A DNA stretch of 64,000 nucleotides from an uncultured Ruminococcus sp. (GTDB taxonomy: Bacteria > Bacillota > Clostridia > Oscillospirales > Ruminococcaceae), in contig CANQVA010000002.1 in NCBI GenBank assembly GCA_947627175.1, positions 151,084-215,083 of the forward strand, in the 5' to 3' direction. This document shows positions 57,997 through 64,000 of this stretch, one piece after another. Numbering within the stretch: the stretch's first letter is position 1; the number at the start of each line of letters is the position of its first letter. A program made the position numbers and the translations under genes. The notes under the pieces were generated by a model. It was not told where the DNA came from. It did no database searches and saw only the letters and a program-made list of their open reading frames with translations.

Positions 57997-58853
57997 ATAC
58001 CGATAATTCCGGAAACAGCCTCACTGATTTTTCCTGCAACATAGGCGTTATTCATTGTATAAAGATGTATTCCGTCAACTCCGCTTGCAACAAGGTCAAC
58101 AATTTGATTTACAGCATATGCAATGCCCGCATCTCTCAGTGCCTCCGGATTATTTTCGTATTTCTGCATAATTCTTACAAATTTTCTCGGCAAACTTGCT
58201 CCGCACGTCGTAACCATTCGTTCAATCTGATTTTTATTGACAACAGGCATAATTCCTGCTTCAATCGGTACATTTATACCTGCAATTGCCGTCTTTTCAC
58301 GAAATTCATAAAAAGCATCATTATCAAAAAAAAGTTGTGTTATAAGATGTGATGCACCTGCATCAACTTTCTTTTTAAGATTGATTATATCATCAACAAG
58401 CGAATCAGCATCGGGGTGACATTCAGGGTAACAAGCCCCGGCAATGTCAAAATCACCCTTAGATTTTATATATGTTATAAGGTCGCTGGCGTGTGGAAAA
58501 TCCATTTTCGGTTCAATGTCGGGGTTTCTGTCCCCTCTCAATGCAAGTATATTTTCAATTCCCCTGTTCTTTATTTCATCAAGAGTTGAGGAAATTTCCT
58601 CTTTCGTGTAGTTGATGCACGGCAAATGAATCATTGGTGTTATGCCGTTTTCTTTTATTTTTGACGCTACGTCACAAGCAAACATATTATTACTGCTGCC
58701 ACCTGCACCAAAAGTTACACTTATAAAATCGGGTTTCAGGTTTTGTAATTCGTCAAGCGTCCTGTAAATAACATCAATGGAACTTGTTTTTTTAGGCGGA
58801 AAAACTTCAAACGAAAAAACTGTTTTCCTTTCAAATAATTCTCTTACTTTCAT
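57993..58853 (-). CDS. metF: methylenetetrahydrofolate reductase
   Basis: FSFEVFPPKK, PDFISVTFGAGGS, ALRGDRNPD, ITQLFFDNDAFYEF. Confidence 0.97.
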   Translation of the reverse strand: MKVRELFERKTVFSFEVFPPKKTSSIDVIYRTLDELQNLKPDFISVTFGAGGSSNNMFACDVASKIKENGITPMIHLPCINYTKEEISSTLDEIKNRGIENILALRGDRNPDIEPKMDFPHASDLITYIKSKGDFDIAGACYPECHPDADSLVDDIINLKKKVDAGASHLITQLFFDNDAFYEFREKTAIAGINVPIEAGIMPVVNKNQIERMVTTCGASLPRKFVRIMQKYENNPEALRDAGIAYAVNQIVDLVASGVDGIHLYTMNNAYVAGKISEAVSGIIGI

Positions 58854-58869
58854 TACGTCCTCCGAATTT

Positions 58870-59541
58870 TTATTCTATGCTCCAGTCAATTTCTTCAATG
58901 CCGTTTTCACGCAGAAATTTATTTGCCTGTGAAAAATGTTTACAGCCAAAAAAGCCGTTATATGCTGAAAGCGGACTCGGGTGTGCAGATTTAAGTACAA
59001 GGTGATTCGGATTTGTTATAAACTTCTGTTTTTCCTTTGCATCACCGCCCCACAACATGAAAACCATTGGTTTTTCACGCTGATTAAGCAGTTTTATTAC
59101 ATCAGTAGTAAAATTTTCCCAACCTATTCCACGATGACTTTTAGGGGCGTGTGCCCTTACAGTAAGTACAGAGTTAAGCAGAAGAACACCATTTTCAGCC
59201 CATTTTGTAAGTTCTCCGTGTTTGCCGAGGTTGTCTGTTCCCACGTCGTCCCTGATTTCCTTAAAAATATTTACAAGCGATGGCGGTGGTGCAATTCCTT
59301 TCTTCACTGAAAAACTAAGCCCGTGAGCCTGCCCCTCATTATGATAAGGGTCTTGACCTATTATAACGCACTTTACATCATTATATGAAGTAAGTTTCAT
59401 TGCGTTGAAAATATCATACATATTCGGAAAAATTTTCTGTGTCTTATACTCATTTATCAGGGTCTGTCTGAGTTTAATATAATAGTCCTTTGTAAACTCA
59501 TCTTTCAGAAGTTCGTCCCAATCATTATTGAAATTTACCAT
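58870..59541 (-). CDS. ung: uracil-DNA glycosylase
   Basis: VIIGQDPYHNEGQAHGLSFSV; SAHPSPLSAYNGFFGCKHFSQAN. Confidence 0.98.
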   Translation of the reverse strand: MVNFNNDWDELLKDEFTKDYYIKLRQTLINEYKTQKIFPNMYDIFNAMKLTSYNDVKCVIIGQDPYHNEGQAHGLSFSVKKGIAPPPSLVNIFKEIRDDVGTDNLGKHGELTKWAENGVLLLNSVLTVRAHAPKSHRGIGWENFTTDVIKLLNQREKPMVFMLWGGDAKEKQKFITNPNHLVLKSAHPSPLSAYNGFFGCKHFSQANKFLRENGIEEIDWSIE

Positions 59542-59552
59542 AAACAACTCCT

Positions 59553-60008
59553 TTAAACATCTTCATAAACAGTGTCTTCATAATACTTGAACTTAACGAG
59601 TTTGTTCTTCCTGTATGTAAGCGAACCCTGCTGATTGAAAGGTATCGTTTCATATGCTTCTTTTGAACATTCTATGCGGACATTCTGTCCTTTTCTTGTC
59701 ACGAAAAATAATTCATAATATTCATCAATCAGCTTGACTTGCCCGTTACTTTCAATAACTCTCAAACGGTCATCACTTTTTCTGATTAGTGTCGCCATTT
59801 CAACAACGGGGGCAGATGTTTTTTTCTGCATAGGTTCAAAATATTCACTGCTTTTTGTCTTTCTGCGTTCCTCCGGTTCATCTTCCTCAAGAAAAAGTGA
59901 AATAAATCTCTGAAACGGCTTATCACCGCCGAAAGTCACAATTATAACAATCATAACTACGGCAATTGCACCGAACATAATAAGCATATTTCTTATCTCC
60001 GGTGACAT
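59553..60008 (-). CDS. hypothetical membrane-anchored protein
   Basis: 151 aa, N-terminal TM, soluble C-terminal domain. Confidence 0.65.
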   Translation of the reverse strand: MSPEIRNMLIMFGAIAVVMIVIIVTFGGDKPFQRFISLFLEEDEPEERRKTKSSEYFEPMQKKTSAPVVEMATLIRKSDDRLRVIESNGQVKLIDEYYELFFVTRKGQNVRIECSKEAYETIPFNQQGSLTYRKNKLVKFKYYEDTVYEDV

Positions 60009-60043
60009 TTTATCAGTCCTTTCTTTTTATGCTGTCTATTTTT

Positions 60044-61057
60044 TTAATCAATTCCGTTCGGATTCTTCTTTGTGAAGTTCCAACTATCAGCACACATTTC
60101 ATCAATTCCCGACTTTGCCTCCCAGCCGAAAATTTCCTTTGCCTTTGATGCATCTGCATAACAAGTTGCAATGTCACCTGCACGGCGTGACGTGATTTTT
60201 TTCGGAATGGGCTTTCCGCACGCTTTTTCATATGCCGCTACAACTTCAAGAACGCTTGAACCCTTTCCCGTACCGAGATTTACAGGTTCAAAGCCACTAT
60301 GTTTCATGGCATAATCTATTGCACATACATGACCGCTTGCCAAATCCATAACATGAATATAATCTCTGACACCTGTGCCGTCGGGCGTGTCATAATCGTT
60401 TCCGTATACGCTGAGTTGTTCAAGTCTGCCGGAGGCAACTTGTGCGATATATGGAACAAGATTATTCGGAATGCCGTTAGGGTCTTCTCCTATAAGTCCG
60501 CTGCTATGTGCTCCGATAGGATTGAAATAACGGAGTGCAACCGCACTGAATTCACTGTCTGCAACGCATATATCACGGAGAATCTGCTCAATCATTACTT
60601 TTGTATATCCATAGGGATTTGTTGCAGATGTAGGCATATCCTCTGTATAAGGTGCTTTGTTGTTCATGCCGTAAACAGTTGCCGAAGATGAAAAAACAAT
60701 TTTCTTACAGCCGTTTTCACGCATTGCCCTCAGAAGAACAAGTGTACCGTAAATATTGTTCGTATAATATTCAAGCGGTTTTCTTACAGATTCGCCTACA
60801 GCTTTAAGACCTGCAAAATGTATTACTGCATCAATTTCATTTTTCTTGAAAATATCGGAAAGAGCATCATATTCGCAGATGTCAGCCTTGACAAAATCAA
60901 CTTTTTTCCCGCTTATCTGTTCAATTCTTCCGACTGTTGCCTCTTTGGAATTACTGAGATTATCAGCAATCACAATTTCATATCCGTTTTCAAGAAGTTC
61001 AACGCACGTATGACTTCCAATGAAGCCTGTGCCTCCTGTAACAAGAATTTTACCCAT
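60044..61057 (-). CDS. galE: UDP-glucose 4-epimerase
   Basis: ILVTGGTGFIGSHTCVELLENGYEIVIADNLSNS; YGYTKVMIEQIL; ALRYFNPIGAH. Confidence 0.97.
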   Translation of the reverse strand: MGKILVTGGTGFIGSHTCVELLENGYEIVIADNLSNSKEATVGRIEQISGKKVDFVKADICEYDALSDIFKKNEIDAVIHFAGLKAVGESVRKPLEYYTNNIYGTLVLLRAMRENGCKKIVFSSSATVYGMNNKAPYTEDMPTSATNPYGYTKVMIEQILRDICVADSEFSAVALRYFNPIGAHSSGLIGEDPNGIPNNLVPYIAQVASGRLEQLSVYGNDYDTPDGTGVRDYIHVMDLASGHVCAIDYAMKHSGFEPVNLGTGKGSSVLEVVAAYEKACGKPIPKKITSRRAGDIATCYADASKAKEIFGWEAKSGIDEMCADSWNFTKKNPNGID

Positions 61058-61127
61058 AAAAAAATCCTCCTAAAAAATTTCTACACTTTCTATTATATTA
61101 TATTTTCCCGATTTTTGCAATATATAA

Positions 61128-61156
61128 TTGAAAATTTCTTGTGAATATGTTATAAT
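61128..61156 (+). promoter_or_regulatory. promoter of TtcA-family gene
   Basis: TTGAAA-N17-TATAAT. Confidence 0.7.
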
Positions 61157-61183
61157 AAAGTCAAATTTATAAAGGAGGAAAAT

Positions 61184-61903
61184 ATGCAGAAAATTCTCGG
61201 TTATATGCGTAAGGCTATTAAAGAATACAATCTTATAAACGACAATGACCGTATATGTGTAGGTATTTCAGGCGGAAAAGACAGTCTTGTAATGGTCAGG
61301 GGGCTTTCTCTGCTGAAACGTTTTATAGGAATTGATTATGAAATTGTCGGTATTACAATTGACCCACGCTTCAATAATACTGACGGTGACTATTCTGCCG
61401 TTTCAAAGTTCTGTGCCGAATGTAATATAGAATATCATATTGTCCCGACCCATATCAGCGAAATTGTTTTTGACGTGCGGAAGGAATCTAACCCATGCAG
61501 TTTATGTTCAAGAATGAGAAGAGGAGCAATTTATAACACGGCTGTTGAATTTGGCTGTAATAAAATTGCTCTCGGTCATAATTACGATGATGCAGTTGAA
61601 ACATTTATAATGAATTTATTCACTGAGGGACGAATAGGCTGTTTTTCCCCTGCCTCCTATATGGAGGACAAAAATATACATATTATTCGTCCGCTTGTTC
61701 TTGCACCTGAACGTGAAATTAAAAAAACTGCAATGAAAAATAATTTCCCTGTAATTGAATCGCTATGCCCTGCGGACGGTCACACAAACCGACAACAGAC
61801 GAAAAATTTTATTGCTGATATGGAAAGAAAAAACCACGGCTTTAAAAACAGAATTTTCGGAGCAATGCAGCGTGCTGACATAGACGGCTGGGGCGTAAAA
61901 TAA
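61184..61903 (+). CDS. TtcA-family tRNA thiolation-like PP-loop ATPase
   Basis: CVGISGGKDSLVM PP-loop motif; CSLCSRMRRGAIY; ALGHNYDDAVETFIMNLF. Confidence 0.92.
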   Translation: MQKILGYMRKAIKEYNLINDNDRICVGISGGKDSLVMVRGLSLLKRFIGIDYEIVGITIDPRFNNTDGDYSAVSKFCAECNIEYHIVPTHISEIVFDVRKESNPCSLCSRMRRGAIYNTAVEFGCNKIALGHNYDDAVETFIMNLFTEGRIGCFSPASYMEDKNIHIIRPLVLAPEREIKKTAMKNNFPVIESLCPADGHTNRQQTKNFIADMERKNHGFKNRIFGAMQRADIDGWGVK

Positions 61904-61910
61904 TTAAAAA

Positions 61911-61937
61911 AAGACTCTCCCGAGGGAGAGCCTTTCT
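61911..61937. terminator. terminator between convergent TtcA and cohesin genes
   Basis: Minus strand GGCTCTCCC-tcg-GGGAGAGTC-TTTTTTT. Confidence 0.8.
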
Positions 61938-61975
61938 CTTATTCGTATGGACAAAATTTAATTAGAATTTTCTAA

Positions 61976-63019
61976 TTAGTCATTCTTCTTTCTGAGAACA
62001 AATGCTGTACCGATTGCAACTGCAAGACCTGCTGCTGCTACGCCTACACCTGCAACACCTGTCTTAGGTGAGCTCTTTGCACTGCTGTTGTCGCTACCAC
62101 CTTTCTTAGATGTGCTTGTGCTGCTTGTGCTTGTTTCTGTATTTTTATTTGTAGACTGTGTATCTGTAGGCTGTGTCTCTGTAGGCTCTGTAGTAACTGA
62201 ACCTGAAGTTGTATCAGTTGTAGTTGTTGAAGATGTAGATGTTGTAGATGATGTAGATGTTGTTGAAGATGTAGATATTGTAGTTGTTGTAGGCTTTGAT
62301 GTTGTTGTAGTTGTAGTAGTTGTTGTTGTTGTTGTAGTTGTTGTAGTAGTAGTTGTTGTAGTTGTTGTTGTTCCTTCGTCTTCAATCTGAATGTATCCCG
62401 GTACAAGACCCTGAGTAAATACATAGCCCTGCATAAGCTGACCTGTATGGTTATCTGACTTATTTGTGAACTTATCAACAGCGTTAGTTGAACTTCTGTA
62501 TACTATTTCAATCGGGTACTTGTCGCCTGCTGCAACATCTTCAGGAAGATTGAATGCCATTGTATAAAGTACGCCGTCGAAACCAAAGTCACCTGAACCT
62601 GATGTTGTGCAGAAAACACCATTTGTATATTCTTCAGTAGTAAGTGAGAGATATTTATTATCTTGACCTAAATTAACATCAGGTAAACCTAACTTGTTCT
62701 TTACAATTGAAAGACGTGGGTCATAGTCAAAATGCATACCTGTAGGAGCCCACTTTTCATCAGTACCGCCTGAAACAGTTACAGCAATCTGAACAGGAGT
62801 ACCGCTTGCAACGAGTTCCTTAGCCTCAGCAAGAGTAAGAGTTACTTGGTCAACTGTAACTATAGGCTTGATTTCAGACTGTGCAATTTCATCTGCAGTG
62901 AATCCGTTATCAGCACCTCTGATTTCATCAGCAGCAAAAGCTGAAACTGAAACAGCTGAAACTGCAACAGCAGAAACTGCAAGTGCTGCAAATGCTCTCT
63001 TTAAATAATTAGTCTTCAT
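61976..63019 (-). CDS. single-cohesin surface protein with poly-Thr linker and C-terminal SPKTG-type anchor
   Basis: Signal peptide; cohesin-like fold VQIAVTVSGGTDEKWAPTGMHFDYDPRLSIVK...GVLYTMAFNLPEDVAAGDKYPIEI; long poly-Thr; SPKTGVAGVGVAAAGLAVAIGTAFVLRKKND. Confidence 0.85.
   Translation of the reverse strand: MKTNYLKRAFAALAVSAVAVSAVSVSAFAADEIRGADNGFTADEIAQSEIKPIVTVDQVTLTLAEAKELVASGTPVQIAVTVSGGTDEKWAPTGMHFDYDPRLSIVKNKLGLPDVNLGQDNKYLSLTTEEYTNGVFCTTSGSGDFGFDGVLYTMAFNLPEDVAAGDKYPIEIVYRSSTNAVDKFTNKSDNHTGQLMQGYVFTQGLVPGYIQIEDEGTTTTTTTTTTTTTTTTTTTTTTTTSKPTTTTISTSSTTSTSSTTSTSSTTTTDTTSGSVTTEPTETQPTDTQSTNKNTETSTSSTSTSKKGGSDNSSAKSSPKTGVAGVGVAAAGLAVAIGTAFVLRKKND
62301..62372 (-). repeat. (GTT/GTA)n repeat encoding poly-Thr linker
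   Basis: Uninterrupted trinucleotide-like tract in frame, ~24 Thr codons. Confidence 0.95.
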
Positions 63020-63055
63020 TATTGTTTATTCCTTTCAATAAATTAATTTTTGCAT

Positions 63056-63081
63056 AATCTGCCGCCACCCGACGGCAGATT
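63056..63081 (-). promoter_or_regulatory. intercistronic stem-loop between dockerin and cohesin genes
   Basis: AATCTGCCG (63056-63064) and CGGCAGATT (63073-63081): 9-bp perfect stem, 8-nt loop, no clean T-run. Confidence 0.7.
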
Positions 63082-63094
63082 CAAAACATTATTA

Positions 63095-64000
63095 TTACTG
63101 TTCAAGTACTTCTGCCCAGATTTCTTTATCACCCAAAGTATTATCAGGTGAAGAAACTCTTGCATAGTACATCGAAATGTTTGTAGCGTCAACTGAGTCA
63201 AGCTGTCTTGCAGGCTTTAAACCTCTCCAGTTATTTTCAACTACATGAGTATTCTGGTTTACGTCACCGAGGAATGCTGCAAAGTGGTCATAAACTGAAT
63301 CAGGGTCTGTAACAAGAGTTGTATTCGTCAACGAAAGTTGTGTATCTTCGGGAGTACCATTACCGGCTGAAAGTACTGCATAGTACGCCAAAGCCTGTGT
63401 AGCATCTACGGCATTAGCGTAATTATCAAGGTTTATATCACCTTTAAGACCGATATATGCCTCAACTGATACATTATAACCGCCTTCATCTTTCAGGATA
63501 TCTCCCCGTGCAAGAATAGTCTTTCCTGTAACGTCAGTTATTTCTTCGCCATCATAGGTCAAAGCTGCATTATACTTGAACGTTGTATTATTTCTTGTGA
63601 ATGTCTTTTCGGGTGTTGATTCAAAGCCGAAACTATTTGTAATGTCAAGTTCTTCTGTTGTGTCGTCCGCATAGATGATATTAAGAACAATTCTGTCTAC
63701 CTGTTCTCTATTGAACTCTTCGTCAATGCTGTAGTAGAAACCATATCCATTAGTTTCAGCAGCTACAGAGAAACTCTTAACTTCACCGGCTAATACAAGA
63801 CCTGAGCCTGTAGTAGTTGTTGTTGAAGTTGATGTTGATGAGCCGTCATCTGATGAAGTAGTTGATGATGTTGAAGTTGATGATGAAATATCATTTGATG
63901 TTGATGTCGTTGAAGTTGATGACGAAATATCATTTGATGTTGATGTCGTTGAAGTTGATGACGAAATATCATTTGATGTTGATGTCGTTGAAGTTGATGA
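63095..64000 (-). CDS. dockerin-containing protein with Ser/Thr-rich linker (5' end outside window)
   Basis: Minus frame open from 63095 to the window edge. The track shows only a TTG-started part. C-terminus has GDINLDNYANAVDATQALAYYA and GDVNQNTHVVENNWRGLKPARQLDSVDATNISMYYA. Confidence 0.88.
   Translation of the reverse strand, partial: SSTSTTSTSNDISSSTSTTSTSNDISSSTSTTSTSNDISSSTSTSSTTSSDDGSSTSTSTTTTTGSGLVLAGEVKSFSVAAETNGYGFYYSIDEEFNREQVDRIVLNIIYADDTTEELDITNSFGFESTPEKTFTRNNTTFKYNAALTYDGEEITDVTGKTILARGDILKDEGGYNVSVEAYIGLKGDINLDNYANAVDATQALAYYAVLSAGNGTPEDTQLSLTNTTLVTDPDSVYDHFAAFLGDVNQNTHVVENNWRGLKPARQLDSVDATNISMYYARVSSPDNTLGDKEIWAEVLEQ
63870..64000 (-). repeat. 39-bp in-frame tandem repeat in the linker
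   Basis: GTTGAAGTTGATGAYGAAATATCATTTGATGTTGATGTC at 63870, 63909, 63948, plus partial at 63987; units 2 and 3 identical, unit 1 one base different. Confidence 0.96.

Noticed and set aside
58854-58869. SAM riboswitch upstream of metF
   Set aside because: Only 16 nt separate metF from ung; no room for a riboswitch and no such consensus seen.
62044-62478. LQQLQQ-rich minus ORF and VVVV-rich plus ORF (62088-62390)
   Set aside because: Out-of-frame readings of the poly-Thr linker repeat; no RBS, low complexity, and the cohesin frame explains the region.
63790-63972. MIFRHQLQRHQHQ repeat ORF
   Set aside because: Alternative frame of the 39-bp repeat; the open dockerin-protein frame is the real one.
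63870-64000. Regularly spaced repeats as a possible CRISPR array
   Set aside because: The 39-bp units abut with no unique spacers and are in frame within a Ser/Thr linker; no cas genes nearby.
1-64000. Prophage, transposon, toxin-antitoxin or known defence island
   Set aside because: No integrase, transposase, phage structural, TA-pair or defence-nuclease signature in the translated ORFs; gene order is mostly core chromosome.

Overview
The window is low-GC Firmicutes DNA and looks like a Ruminococcus-type (Oscillospiraceae) chromosome. The taxon is inferred from gene content (dockerins and cohesin with Thr/Ser-rich linkers, SPKTG-type anchor); I ran no search. It is gene-dense and mostly housekeeping: SRP RNA-dnaX-ybaB-recR, a long gltA...recA-recX-rimO-pgsA run, htpG, rny, trpS, mazG/HU, metF, ung, galE, and one tRNA-Leu. 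Three regions stand out as accessory. (1) At 1-10.6 kb there is a minus-strand carbohydrate-uptake locus. It has two MalF/MalG-like permease pairs, a very large solute-binding protein with an N-terminal extension, and DUF5696-like, YIP1-like and NHL/TPR membrane proteins, but no local ATPase. (2) At 43.9 kb there is a secreted M6-like metalloprotease with an N-terminal dockerin. (3) At the right end (61.9-64 kb) a dockerin protein, truncated by the window edge, lies directly upstream of a single-cohesin protein with a C-terminal cell-surface anchor. A 9-bp stem-loop separates the two. Regulatory signals read directly from the sequence include a perfect CIRCE element before htpG, several exact TTGACA-N17-TATAAT promoters, and a roughly 300-nt leader before rny. 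The ORF track misses a 56-aa ferredoxin at 47140-47310. It also shows only parts of, or omits, the genes cut by the window ends. No CRISPR array, prophage or transposase was seen.
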